A stretch of 64,000 nt of DNA from Aliidiomarina maris (GTDB lineage: Bacteria > Pseudomonadota > Gammaproteobacteria > Enterobacterales > Alteromonadaceae), in NCBI RefSeq assembly GCF_003987335.1, contig NZ_PIPK01000013.1:1-64000 (forward strand). Direction: 5' to 3'. Each line of letters starts with the position of its first letter. Position 1 is the first letter of the stretch. Shown here one piece after another: positions 55,774-64,000 of this stretch. The translations under genes were made by a program, and so were the position numbers. The notes under the pieces were generated by a model that saw only the letters and a program-made list of their open reading frames with translations, made no database searches and was not told the origin of the DNA.

Positions 55774-57276
55774 TTATCCTTTCGCTAAAACCGCTTCAGT
55801 GCTGGCATCGAATTGAGTATCAGACTCGCCACGCATGCGCTTTAACACGTCAACGGCAATCTTCTTACCACGCTCGACGCCTGGCTGGTCAAATGAATTT
55901 AACTGCCAAATCACGCCTTGAGTAAACACTTTATGCTCATAGGCAGCAATTAAGGCGCCAAAGGTTTCAGGCGTAAGTTCGTCGATTGCCAACAAATTGG
56001 AAGGGTGACCACCGGGGTAACAATCGCGCGGGCTATCGCCTTGGTAGCCAAAGGCCATCAAGCGACGATGAGCCAGACAGTTAGCGACTGACAAATCTTG
56101 CTGCGCAGCCAGCGCGTCCTGCACACTTTCGGTAAATTTGGCAGCTTCGCGTCGCTTGACTAATACGAAATCGGCGCTGAAAGCGTCATAGCCTTGATGC
56201 AGATGCTGGAAAAATGCATGTTGACCGTTCGGCCCAAACCCGCCCCAAATAATTGGTCCTGTAGGGTAGTCAATCGTCTTGCCATCATGGTCACACTGCT
56301 TACCATTGCTTTCCATATCCAGCTGCTGCAAATAGCTTGGTAAGTGGCGAAAACGCCCGTCGTAGGGCAAAATCGCGAGGTTATTAATGCCTCTAATTTC
56401 GCGGTTATACACCCCCGTCAGTGCCATAATCAGCGGAATATTGTCTTGCATCTGCGCATGCAAAAAGTGCTCATCCATTGCCTTTGCACCTGCAAGCAGC
56501 CGCTCAAACACGCGCACGCCACAGGTGGTCGCTATCGCAAACCCAATCGACGACCACATGGAAAAGCGCCCACCCACTGCCTGACTAAACGTCAGTTGAT
56601 GCGCAGCTGGGATACCGTAATCGGTCATCGCTTGCGGGCTCGCCGACAACCCAACTACATGGGCATTCAGCCAATCTTGCGTTTGCTTACCGGCTTTATT
56701 AAAAGCGGGCTGAATCCATTCAATCACGGTATCAATATTGGCGAAGGTATCAATGGTGCCAAACGATTTAGACGCAACAATGAACAGCGTGGTTTCTGGG
56801 TTCACCACTGGCAGTACTGCATACAACTGGCCGCCATCCATGGAGGATACAAAATGGGTTCGAACCTCATGCTGCTGCACGTCACTGGCAAACTCAGCCA
56901 ATGCGAAGCTGGTCATTAATGGGCCTAGATCAGAGCCACCTACCCCAACATTGACGATATCTGTAATCGGCTTTCCGGTGGCGCCCAACCAATTGCCACT
57001 GCGAACTTTGCGCACTAAGTTGGCAAACTTTGAGTTCTTTAAATCTTTAACGACTGAATCACGACCACGGCTCAATACATGCGCGACTTTACGACCTTCA
57101 GTTTTGTTTTCAAACTCGCCGTTCATCAGCTGTTCACGTAGTTCGGCAAAATTCGATGGTAAACGTTTGCTCGCGAACTGTTCCAACTCAGCGATTGATA
57201 AATTTTGATACGACCAATCAAGTTTAAGTCCATCAAGGCTGGCAAGTTGCAATGCCAGCTCAGATTCCGTGCGCAT
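55774..57276 (-). CDS. pgi: Glucose-6-phosphate isomerase
   Basis: A 500-residue enzyme interconverting glucose 6-phosphate and fructose 6-phosphate. Signature segments: VNVGVGGSDLGPLMTSFALA, FIVASKSFGTIDTFANIDTV, GGRFSMWSSIGFAIATTCGV and the C-terminal NSFDQPGVERGKKIAVDVLK. It is shorter than the E. coli enzyme (549) because the N-terminal extension is reduced; the start with AAGGA seven bases upstream is convincing. The final residues lie just ahead of mltC. Confidence 0.95.
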   Translation of the reverse strand: MRTESELALQLASLDGLKLDWSYQNLSIAELEQFASKRLPSNFAELREQLMNGEFENKTEGRKVAHVLSRGRDSVVKDLKNSKFANLVRKVRSGNWLGATGKPITDIVNVGVGGSDLGPLMTSFALAEFASDVQQHEVRTHFVSSMDGGQLYAVLPVVNPETTLFIVASKSFGTIDTFANIDTVIEWIQPAFNKAGKQTQDWLNAHVVGLSASPQAMTDYGIPAAHQLTFSQAVGGRFSMWSSIGFAIATTCGVRVFERLLAGAKAMDEHFLHAQMQDNIPLIMALTGVYNREIRGINNLAILPYDGRFRHLPSYLQQLDMESNGKQCDHDGKTIDYPTGPIIWGGFGPNGQHAFFQHLHQGYDAFSADFVLVKRREAAKFTESVQDALAAQQDLSVANCLAHRRLMAFGYQGDSPRDCYPGGHPSNLLAIDELTPETFGALIAAYEHKVFTQGVIWQLNSFDQPGVERGKKIAVDVLKRMRGESDTQFDASTEAVLAKG

Positions 57277-57412
57277 ATATATTCCTTAAGTCATCAATTT
57301 TTATAGCTTTTACGATGTTTTAAAATTACCACAGATTGGCATGGTCTACACTGAGTAGACCCACAGAATGTGACTATTTGACTAACTTTAATTCAGATAC
57401 AAGGTGAAGACT

Positions 57413-57994
57413 ATGAAAATTGCTGTGTTAGCCACTGGTGTGGCCCTTGCTTTAACCGCCTTAAACCCAGTCAATGCGACCAATCAGCACCCGCAGAACG
57501 GGTTTCATTTGCACAGCCCCGATGTCGAATCTGATGGGCAAATCGACGCGGCATTTGAGTTCGACGGGTTTGGCTGCTCAGGCCAGAACCGTTCACCCCA
57601 ATTAGTCTGGGAAAACGCGCCCGCCAACGCGCGTAGCTTTGCTATAAGCGTGCATGACCCTGATGCACCCACAGGTTCAGGCTGGTGGCACTGGCGGGTC
57701 GTGAATATTCCAGCCAATACCACATCGCTACCAGCCAATGCAGGTGCTGAGGGCGGCGCTAACTTGCCAGATGGTAGTATCCAGCTGCGCAATGACTACG
57801 GCTATAAAGGTTGGGGTGGCATGTGTCCACCAGCAGGTGCGAGCGCACACCGCTACACGTTCACCGTTCACGCGTTAGATGTCGAGTCGTTAGACTTACC
57901 GGACGATGCATCCCCTGCCTTGGCTGGGTTTATGATCCATCAACACGAAATTTCGCGCGCAGGGTTTATGGCCACTTACGCGCGTGAAGAGTAA
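57413..57994 (+). CDS. YbhB/YbcL-family (PEBP) protein, exported
   Basis: A signal peptide (cleavage near VNA|TN) is followed by the phosphatidylethanolamine-binding-protein fold: FDGFGCSGQNRSPQLVWENA, FAISVHDPDAPTGSGWWHWR, and YKGWGGMCPPAGASAHRYTF with the CPPxGxxHRY anion pocket. Periplasmic; the bacterial role is unclear. ATG 57413 follows AAGGTGA and is preferred over GTG 57404. Confidence 0.9.
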   Translation: MKIAVLATGVALALTALNPVNATNQHPQNGFHLHSPDVESDGQIDAAFEFDGFGCSGQNRSPQLVWENAPANARSFAISVHDPDAPTGSGWWHWRVVNIPANTTSLPANAGAEGGANLPDGSIQLRNDYGYKGWGGMCPPAGASAHRYTFTVHALDVESLDLPDDASPALAGFMIHQHEISRAGFMATYAREE

Positions 57995-58008
57995 CCCAGT
58001 TTCACAGG

Positions 58009-59175
58009 CTACCAACGCACTGGACGCTCAGCTACTGATGCAGGCCACACGATCACTTTCTGAGCGTCCTGCCACTGGATAAATAAACCCTCATGCGCGG
58101 TTTGATAGCCGCGCTCGTCTACTGCAAAGCGCCCAAATACGGTGGTCGTATCCGTGGCTAACAAAGCTTCACGCAGAGCATCTTGGTCCGTACTCCCTAC
58201 TTCTTCAACCGCTGCCGCTAATAACTGACAACTTGCGTAGGCACCCGCAGAGTGAAATGCGGGCGCGCGGCCATAGGCTTCGGTGTAAGCCGCCGTAAAT
58301 TCCGCGGCACCAGGGTTTGGCGCAGCAGGTTCCCAAGCAGATAGCCCAAATACCCCCTCCGCATCGGCGCCTAGCTCATCGGAAAATTGCTGCACTGCGC
58401 CCGACGTGCCGAACATTGCAAGCTCAACGTTATGAGCCTTTAACGCACGCTGCATATCAATAAAGTTAGTCAGGTTAGACGCGGCCATTGCAAGTACCTC
58501 GATATCCTGCGCTGCAAGCGCTTGCGCCATGGCATCAAAGTCGCCCTCGCCACTGGGGTAATGCTGAAAGAGTCTCACATCCAGTCCGCGCTCGACTGCC
58601 AAATTTTGCGCACCGTGAGCCGCTGCAGCGGGAAATAGCGCGTCTTCGTGAATAATCGCAACGCGGCTGAGTTCTCGCTCGGCGGCTAAGTCTATCAACC
58701 CAGCCAAGAACATTTCAGCGGGTGGCAACACCATAAACAGGTACTGCCGACCTTGCTGCCAAATTGAGCTGGTTGCCGCCAGTGGCGTTATCTGCACCAT
58801 ACGGTGCTGTTCGGTAATGTCGGCAATCGCCTCGGTCAGTGTCGACCCATATGGCCCTAAAATTAGGTCAACATGCTCATCTTCAATCAGTTGACGGTAA
58901 AGCGTGCGGGCTTGCGCCGAATCAGATCCATCATCATGTAAGGTCAGCACGACCTCACGACCCAGTATTCCGCCTTGCTGATTGAGATGTTGCACGCACA
59001 ATTGGTAGCCCTGCCCCGCCGCCTGCCCTTGGGTGGCATACGCACCGGAATTGGACATAGTCGCACCAATCTTGAGCGGCTGTTGATGTGCGCCAGCCAC
59101 TGAGGTAAGCGCAAGGGCGCTCGCTAAGCTTGACCAAGCCATGGCTGTACGCAGAATGCTGACGCGGTTTCGCAT
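58009..59175 (-). CDS. Orphan ABC-type substrate-binding protein (branched-chain amino acid type)
   Basis: A 388-residue periplasmic protein: a signal peptide ending near VAGA|HQQ, then the LivJ/Peripla_BP_6 two-lobe fold (LKIGATMSNSGAYATQGQAA, LGREVVLTLHDDGSDSAQAR, LILGPYGSTLTEAI). No permease or ATPase gene is adjacent, so it either serves a distant transporter or acts as a sensor partner. Ligands in this family range from amino acids to amides and aromatic acids and cannot be read here. Start 59175 has AGGGAA upstream; 59202 is an alternative. Confidence 0.87.
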   Translation of the reverse strand: MRNRVSILRTAMAWSSLASALALTSVAGAHQQPLKIGATMSNSGAYATQGQAAGQGYQLCVQHLNQQGGILGREVVLTLHDDGSDSAQARTLYRQLIEDEHVDLILGPYGSTLTEAIADITEQHRMVQITPLAATSSIWQQGRQYLFMVLPPAEMFLAGLIDLAAERELSRVAIIHEDALFPAAAAHGAQNLAVERGLDVRLFQHYPSGEGDFDAMAQALAAQDIEVLAMAASNLTNFIDMQRALKAHNVELAMFGTSGAVQQFSDELGADAEGVFGLSAWEPAAPNPGAAEFTAAYTEAYGRAPAFHSAGAYASCQLLAAAVEEVGSTDQDALREALLATDTTTVFGRFAVDERGYQTAHEGLFIQWQDAQKVIVWPASVAERPVRW

Positions 59176-59393
59176 GCTGAAGGTTCCCTGTATTTGATTC
59201 AAATAAATAAGTTAACACAGTTGTAACACACTCAATTTCTTAAGCAAAACTATCCCGCCACTTCGACAAGTTTCACTTTCCAGACTATCTTCAAGACACA
59301 CGAAGTTAAGGTTTCCCAACGCACTCATGCAGATGCAGGCGGCACCCAGCGTTTCGCCCATACAATCGAGTAAATTTGCTAACGTAAGCAGCT

Positions 59394-60674
59394 ATGGTGA
59401 ATGCAATGTTGACAGAATTTTATCGCCAAGTGCGTCAACGCAGTTTGACTTTGATCCAAGGGTTGAGCGCCGAAGATACGCAATTGCAATCGATGCCCGA
59501 TGCGAGCCCGCTCAAATGGCATTTAGCGCACACCAGCTGGTTTTTTGAAACCTTTGTGCTATTGGCCCATGACCCAGATTACCAAGCGTTCGATCCGACC
59601 TTTAATTATTTATACAATTCGTATTACAACGCGGCAGGCAAGCGTCACCCGCGTGCTCATCGCGGCATGGTGTCGAGACCTTCCCTTGAACGTATTCGCG
59701 ATTATCGCGCCCACATTGAGGACGCGATGCTGCGTATGCTCCCCAGTATCGATACAAAAATTGAAGATATCGTTCAGGTCGGCCTGCACCACGAAATGCA
59801 GCATCAAGAATTAATGGTGACGGATTTCAAACATGCGCTGTGGTTGAACCGCTATGCGCTGACCCAAATCGCCGCAGGGCCCGCCACTCCACTTGATGAA
59901 GCGGTATCTAGCCTGAATAATTGGCGCGACTATGACGGCGGACTAGTCTTGATTGGTCATGATACCAGCCAAGGCTATGGCTATGACATTGAGAGCCCCG
60001 AACATCAGTATTATTTACAACCATTTGCTTTGGCACGCTCGCCTGTCACCAATGCCGACTTCCTGCGCTTTATTGACGATGGCGGCTACCAGAACCCGGA
60101 CTTTTGGATGTCCGAAGGATTTGAACTTAGTCAGCAGCAACAATGGCAAAGCCCACTCTACTGGTGTATGCGTCAATACCTGCAGAGCTCAGATCCAAAC
60201 GATATTCAGCTGATGACTTGGGGTGGTTACCGTCGTATCGACCTGAATGAGCCGGTGACCCATATTAGCTGGTATGAGGCTGACGCCTTTGCGCGCTGGG
60301 CCGGAGCGCGTTTACCCACTGAATTTGAATGGGAGCACGCTGCACGTCAGCAATCGGTTTCCGGACATTTTTTAGAGGACAAGCTGTACCACCCACGGGC
60401 TATCGCTACCCAAGCCGCTAAGAGTGACCAACTGCAGCAACTGTTTGGCGATGTTTGGGAATGGACCCAAAGTAGTTATGCCCCCTACCCTGGATTCCAA
60501 CCGGCGCCAGGCGCTTTAAGTGAGTACAACGGTAAGTTCATGATCAACCAGATGGTATTACGCGGTGGCTCATGTGCCAGCGCACAAGCGCATATTCGCG
60601 CAACGTACCGTAACTTTTTTCACCCGCATCAGCGTTGGCAGTTCAGTGGCTTGCGCTTAGCTCAGGATCGTTAA
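59394..60674 (+). CDS. egtB: Ergothioneine biosynthesis sulfoxide synthase EgtB
   Basis: A 426-residue non-heme iron enzyme that joins hercynine to a thiol (gamma-glutamylcysteine or cysteine) with oxygen. The N-terminal DinB-like domain supplies the iron site: KWHLAHTSWFFETFVL (His43/His46) and HHEMQHQE (His133, His137, with Glu139). The C-terminal FGE-sulfatase domain includes FLRFIDDGGYQNPDFWMSEG, ISWYEADAFARWAGARLPTE, and VWEWTQSSYAPYPGF. The stop is two bases before the egtD start. Either ATG 59394 or ATG 59406 may be used. Confidence 0.94.
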   Translation: MVNAMLTEFYRQVRQRSLTLIQGLSAEDTQLQSMPDASPLKWHLAHTSWFFETFVLLAHDPDYQAFDPTFNYLYNSYYNAAGKRHPRAHRGMVSRPSLERIRDYRAHIEDAMLRMLPSIDTKIEDIVQVGLHHEMQHQELMVTDFKHALWLNRYALTQIAAGPATPLDEAVSSLNNWRDYDGGLVLIGHDTSQGYGYDIESPEHQYYLQPFALARSPVTNADFLRFIDDGGYQNPDFWMSEGFELSQQQQWQSPLYWCMRQYLQSSDPNDIQLMTWGGYRRIDLNEPVTHISWYEADAFARWAGARLPTEFEWEHAARQQSVSGHFLEDKLYHPRAIATQAAKSDQLQQLFGDVWEWTQSSYAPYPGFQPAPGALSEYNGKFMINQMVLRGGSCASAQAHIRATYRNFFHPHQRWQFSGLRLAQDR

Positions 60675-60676
60675 CT

Positions 60677-61603
60677 ATGTCGTTTTATCAGGATGCAGTC
60701 ACTGGCCTTAACAGCCAACCGAAATGGCTTTCACCGAAATACTTTTACGATGCCCGAGGCTCTCATTACTTCGATTTAATTTGTAAGTTAGACGAGTACT
60801 ACCCCTACCGCACCGAAATGGCGTTACTGCCGACGGTTGCTGAAGAGCTGGACCAATGGCTGCCCAAGCAAGTCGTTATCGTCGAGTTTGGCGCAGGTTC
60901 GCTGCATAAAATTCGTCCGTTGCTAAGTACCAGCCAAGCCATTCGTGGTTTTATTCCAATCGATATTTCAGCTGAGCACTTACACAACGCGGGTGCCACC
61001 TTGCAGCAAGAATTCGCGCAACTGGAAGTCAAACCTGCGGTGGGTGACTTTACCCAAACCTTGCAACTGCCCCATTTGGAATTAGAAAAAGACAACCAAC
61101 GCATACCCAAGCTTGGCTTTTTTCCCGGCTCAACCTTGGGTAACTTTACTCCCGACGAAGCCCGGGAGTTTTTACGCAATGCTCGCCAAAGTTTGGGGCC
61201 TGATAGTATGTTTTTGCTCGGTGTCGACACCCAGCAAGACATCGCCACCATAGAGCGCGCCTACAATGATGCGAAGGGTGTCACTGCGAGCTTCAATAAA
61301 AACATATTAGTGCGCATGAACCGCGAGCTAAGCACCAACTTCAAACTTGACCAATTTAGCCACCGCGCGATATTCAATCGCCAACACAGTCGGATAGAAA
61401 TGCATCTTGTCAGTGATATTGAGCAACAAGTCACGCTAGGCGATAAGCAAATACGCTTTGCCCGCGGGGAAAGTATCCACACTGAGAATTCTTATAAATA
61501 CACGCCTGCCACCTTGGCTGCGCTGGTTGAATCAGCAGGCTGGCAGTTGCAGCATACCTGGCAAGCGCCGAGCGCAGCTTTTAGCGAGGTATTACTGCAT
61601 TGA
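60677..61603 (+). CDS. egtD: L-histidine N-alpha-methyltransferase EgtD
   Basis: A 308-residue SAM-dependent enzyme trimethylating histidine to hercynine, the first step of ergothioneine synthesis. Family features: PKYFYDARGSHYFDLICKL, SAM motif VEFGAGSLHKIRPLL, FFPGSTLGNFTPDEARE and the C-terminal ESIHTENSYKYTPATLAAL. ATG 60677 (AGGA 9 bp ahead) is chosen over an internal start at 60635 inside egtB. With egtB it makes a complete minimal two-gene pathway; no EgtA, EgtC or EgtE gene is here. Confidence 0.94.
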   Translation: MSFYQDAVTGLNSQPKWLSPKYFYDARGSHYFDLICKLDEYYPYRTEMALLPTVAEELDQWLPKQVVIVEFGAGSLHKIRPLLSTSQAIRGFIPIDISAEHLHNAGATLQQEFAQLEVKPAVGDFTQTLQLPHLELEKDNQRIPKLGFFPGSTLGNFTPDEAREFLRNARQSLGPDSMFLLGVDTQQDIATIERAYNDAKGVTASFNKNILVRMNRELSTNFKLDQFSHRAIFNRQHSRIEMHLVSDIEQQVTLGDKQIRFARGESIHTENSYKYTPATLAALVESAGWQLQHTWQAPSAAFSEVLLH

Positions 61604-61617
61604 GGCCTGTGTTGAAC

Positions 61618-62118
61618 ATGTCGCTAAAAGGCGCAGGCCGCTGTGCTTGGGTGGTATTTTGTGTGCTCTGGGTCATCGCAACAGCCTGGGTGCTGTACTA
61701 CTTCACTTTCGCTAACTACGGTGAATTCGACCCCGAACAAACATGGCTGGGACAGAGCTCAGAACTACGCATAACGGATCTGGGATTGCCGCAAGGTTCT
61801 GGCATGCATATCGTACACGTACGTGCACCCTACTGCAGTTGTAACCCACTTGCGGATGCACACACAGCGACTATTCCAGACACCGTCAACCAGCATTGGG
61901 CCAGCGCAGATGACATCGCAGCCACCGGGTTTGATTTACCCGCAACACCAGCCGCGCTCATCTTTCAAGACGGCGCATTGGTGTACGCGGGCCCATACGC
62001 CAGTGGCGCATTCTGTGCGGTTGAAGACAGCCTTATCGACGATATTTTACGTGGCCAACAGCAGTTGGCCGGTACCTACTTAAACGGCTTAGTGCGTGCG
62101 TGTCGTTGCCTCAACTGA
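61618..62118 (+). CDS. Membrane-anchored CxC thioredoxin-like protein, paralogue B
   Basis: About 166 residues. One N-terminal membrane helix (CAWVVFCVLWVIATAWVLYY) is followed by [15 protein letters not shown], a CxC motif (YCSCN), a proline loop (LPATPAALIFQDG), VYAGPYASGAFCAVEDSLID and a terminal RACRC. It matches the gene at 54052 in all of these features and in order, so the two are duplicates of one family. It directly follows egtD and may be translated from its end; ATG 61618, TTG 61612 or TTG 61600 could be the start. Its 3' end overlaps the converging MFS gene by 30 bp. Confidence 0.72.
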   Translation: MSLKGAGRCAWVVFCVLWVIATAWVLYYFTFANYGEFDPEQTWLGQSSELRITDLGLPQGSGMHIVHVRAPYCSCNPLADAHTATIPDTVNQHWASADDIAATGFDLPATPAALIFQDGALVYAGPYASGAFCAVEDSLIDDILRGQQQLAGTYLNGLVRACRCLN

Positions 62119-63333
62119 CGGTGCAGGAAAATGCTGGCGGTAGCTTTGGACGCTAAAACGGGCAGCTAAAATAAGTGCCACAATGCTCGTTGCAGCCAGC
62201 GCCAGCCATGCCGCGGTAAAACTTTCCAAGGCATCACGCATGTAGCCAGCCGCAAAGGGTGCCACCGCTGCAATTAAATAACCAATACCTTGGACAAAAG
62301 CCGTCAAACGTCCCGCCTGCAGCGGATTATCAATATGATCCATGGTGATAATCATCGACAGCGGGAAAATACCGCCAATACCTAAACCAACCATCGCCAC
62401 CCAAAGCAGTAATCCGGTTTCTGGGATCAGCGCCAGCGCGCTAAAGCCTATCAACTGCAAAGCACACAGCACTGCGATGACCGGACGCTTGTCATGGCGC
62501 CGACTCGCCCACCAAGGAAATGCAATACCCGCAACCACTTCGCATAAGGTCAAGAAGCCAAGCAGCAGCCCCGCCTGTTTGGCGCTGTAACCCAATTCCT
62601 GCGCATAAGGTGCCAGCCATGCCAACACACTGACGTAGCAACTTGTTCCTAAAGCAAAAAATACCGCAAGTTGCCAAGCACGCGATGAGCGCCAAAAGCG
62701 TTGCGTGGCTAGCGTCGGTTGTGCGTGATTAGGTTGCGTGACACGCTGAGGGCGCACCCAAAGCAAACACAATAACGTGGCAAACAATGCCAACCAAACC
62801 CAATGGCCCAAACTGTCGCGCCAGCTTAAAGTCGATGCCAACATCGGCGCGCTAGTCGCGGCCAGCGCTGCACCGCCCATAATCGCGGTGACGTAGAACC
62901 CCATCACCAAGGGCGCCCGTAAACCAAAACGCTGCTTGATAATCGCTGGCATTAAGGTTTGAATCAGTGCAATCGCGATACCTGCAAGTAACGCGGTGGT
63001 AATCAAAAACCCGCCGCTAGGGGCCCAGAACCTTGCTGCAGTGGCCGCTGCGAGTAACGATAACGCTGCGGCAATCGAGCGCTCAAGCCCCAAGGGTTTG
63101 GCAAGTTGAAAGCCAACAAAACTGAATAACCCCATTGCCAACACTGGCAAGGTGGTCAGCAGTGATGCCATGGCATAATTAAGGCCTAAATCAAGCTGAA
63201 TACTTTGTAGTAACGGACCAATCGCTGCGAGCGCTGGGCGCAGATTAAGCGCGATCACAACCAACGCGATAACACATAACCATTGAGCTTTACTGAGCGG
63301 CATCTTATTGGTTAAATCTTTGCTTTCAATCAT
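62089..63333 (-). CDS. MFS transporter, CynX/NimT family
   Basis: A 414-residue, 12-helix major-facilitator protein. The CynX-type opening LNLRPALAAIGPLLQSIQLD and the mid-loop WLAPYAQELGYSAKQAGLLL place it with the cyanate/2-nitroimidazole transporter group, which handles diverse small organic compounds. No cyanase or nitroimidazole gene is adjacent, so the substrate is open. Met11 is an alternative start. Confidence 0.85.
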   Translation of the reverse strand: MIESKDLTNKMPLSKAQWLCVIALVVIALNLRPALAAIGPLLQSIQLDLGLNYAMASLLTTLPVLAMGLFSFVGFQLAKPLGLERSIAAALSLLAAATAARFWAPSGGFLITTALLAGIAIALIQTLMPAIIKQRFGLRAPLVMGFYVTAIMGGAALAATSAPMLASTLSWRDSLGHWVWLALFATLLCLLWVRPQRVTQPNHAQPTLATQRFWRSSRAWQLAVFFALGTSCYVSVLAWLAPYAQELGYSAKQAGLLLGFLTLCEVVAGIAFPWWASRRHDKRPVIAVLCALQLIGFSALALIPETGLLLWVAMVGLGIGGIFPLSMIITMDHIDNPLQAGRLTAFVQGIGYLIAAVAPFAAGYMRDALESFTAAWLALAATSIVALILAARFSVQSYRQHFPAPSVEATTRTH

Positions 63334-63434
63334 CTACTTTATTTAATCTCGGCTGGTTTGGGGAATCTCATTAGCCCCGAATACTGCATAGCAACGCAAA
63401 AGGCGCAGAATCATACAGCAAAAGCGTCGAAAAA

Positions 63435-64000
63435 TCACCTTAACAATGGCACCCCGCAACGTTGCATCATCTTCACTAATGCAGAATTTTCAACCTGCGC
63501 CAAGAATCCAGCATCTAGTGAATAGTGTGCTTGCATGTGACCGATTAACTGCGCGGCCTCATGTAAGCGCTCGGCAGTGATCAGCGGCCAAGTTTGTTGG
63601 TCGCTATTCAGCAAATCGTATTGTTGAGCCTGAGCGCGCAGCCAGTTTAGGTCCCGCGCTTGACGTTGTTCAGGTTCGAGCTTGGCTGTTCGCTCAACCT
63701 GCTGTGCTTGCCAGTTGGCTTGCGCCACTTTGACGCGTTCGCTGTCACGAGTCACCTCGACTCCAGGCGGTTGCTTCGATTGCCGTTCAGCCAATATATA
63801 GATATCGCCTTGGTCGTCCTGACCATGAAATACCGCGCCGATATCAGCCACCGTATCTCTGCCTACCCAGTGCAAGGCGTTAACCTCAATATCTAACCTT
63901 TGACCAGCCAAGAAGACTGCGGTGTCTGATTGCAACAGCATCCAATCGTAGTCACGCACTTGATAATGACCCAACGCTGACTTACGAATGCCAGGTAGGT
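63435..64000 (-). CDS. Hypothetical protein, 5' end beyond window
   Basis: An open frame on the minus strand runs from the right edge to TAA 63435-63437. About 188 residues are visible, starting within the gene: codons continue without a stop upstream of the TTG at 63974 (LPGIRKSALGHYQVRDYDWM), so the real start is outside. The visible part has a beta-rich first half and a helical, Gln/Glu-rich second half (QQVERTAKLEPEQRQARDLN) and no recognised motif. Function unknown. Confidence 0.6.
   Translation of the reverse strand, partial: LPGIRKSALGHYQVRDYDWMLLQSDTAVFLAGQRLDIEVNALHWVGRDTVADIGAVFHGQDDQGDIYILAERQSKQPPGVEVTRDSERVKVAQANWQAQQVERTAKLEPEQRQARDLNWLRAQAQQYDLLNSDQQTWPLITAERLHEAAQLIGHMQAHYSLDAGFLAQVENSALVKMMQRCGVPLLR

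Noticed and set aside
56344-56919. A 191-codon open frame opposite pgi
   Set aside because: Antisense shadow of a conserved enzyme, without a start signal or a recognisable motif.

Overview
The window looks like chromosomal DNA of a marine gammaproteobacterium, most likely in or near the Alteromonadales (an Idiomarina/Pseudidiomarina- or Alteromonas-like lineage). This is inferred from gene content: a GntR-controlled methylcitrate operon with the AcnD/PrpF variant, a monomeric NADP isocitrate dehydrogenase, minCDE, a CpxAR-like pair, MltC, TrxC, and several secreted S9 peptidases and nucleases that suggest life on protein and nucleic acid. Base composition and codon use look even throughout. 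I see no rRNA, tRNA, CRISPR or prophage. The only mobile-element trace is an IS3-type transposase end at the left edge.

Layout. 1-0.7 kb: IS3-type transposase tail abutting a truncated membrane sensor. 0.8-6.4 kb: glutaryl-CoA dehydrogenase, then a divergent two-gene unit of a large unknown lipoprotein and an exported YwqK/MORN-like repeat protein. 6.5-11.2 kb: Na/Pi cotransporter-like protein, DsbD-like reductase and an exported redoxin. 11.2-15.4 kb: minE-minD-minC and a CpxRA-like two-component pair, all on the minus strand. 15.5-16.8 kb: a TetR regulator and an NAD(P)-binding protein. 16.8-23.5 kb: prpR-prpB-prpC-acnD-prpF, turning propionyl-CoA into pyruvate and succinate, with palindromic TGTCGACA sites at the regulator. 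23.6-34 kb: a phosphodiesterase lipoprotein, glyoxalase I, a protein with an apparent internal domain duplication, an MscK-like channel, and small conserved families (DUF938, DUF3010, YchJ), an Fe-alcohol dehydrogenase and an AI-2E/PerM transporter. 34-42 kb: two S9 peptidases flanking a monomeric isocitrate dehydrogenase and a lipid-kinase-like protein. 42-49.6 kb: an ExeM/NucH-like nuclease coupled to trxC, a short atypical AMP-binding protein behind a long inverted repeat, PsiE, and a tightly linked pair made of a CoA-transferase/GNAT fusion and a histone-deacetylase-family protein. 49.7-57.3 kb: a QEGLA-motif metallopeptidase-like protein with a nuclease-fold lipoprotein, a soluble-signal MCP, and pgi-mltC. 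57.4-64 kb: a PEBP protein, an orphan branched-chain-type binding protein, ergothioneine genes egtB-egtD, an MFS exporter and a partial gene.

Three things deserve most attention. The CoA-transferase/GNAT fusion is followed one base later by a deacetylase, which suggests a reversible acylation module. Two paralogous small membrane-anchored proteins (54052 and 61618) share a CxC thioredoxin-like signature and each starts on the end of an unrelated upstream gene. The acyl-adenylating protein at 44579 lacks its C-terminal domain and key motifs, yet sits behind a 36-bp inverted repeat. Functions are assigned by reading motifs in the sequence and recalling families; no database search was run.
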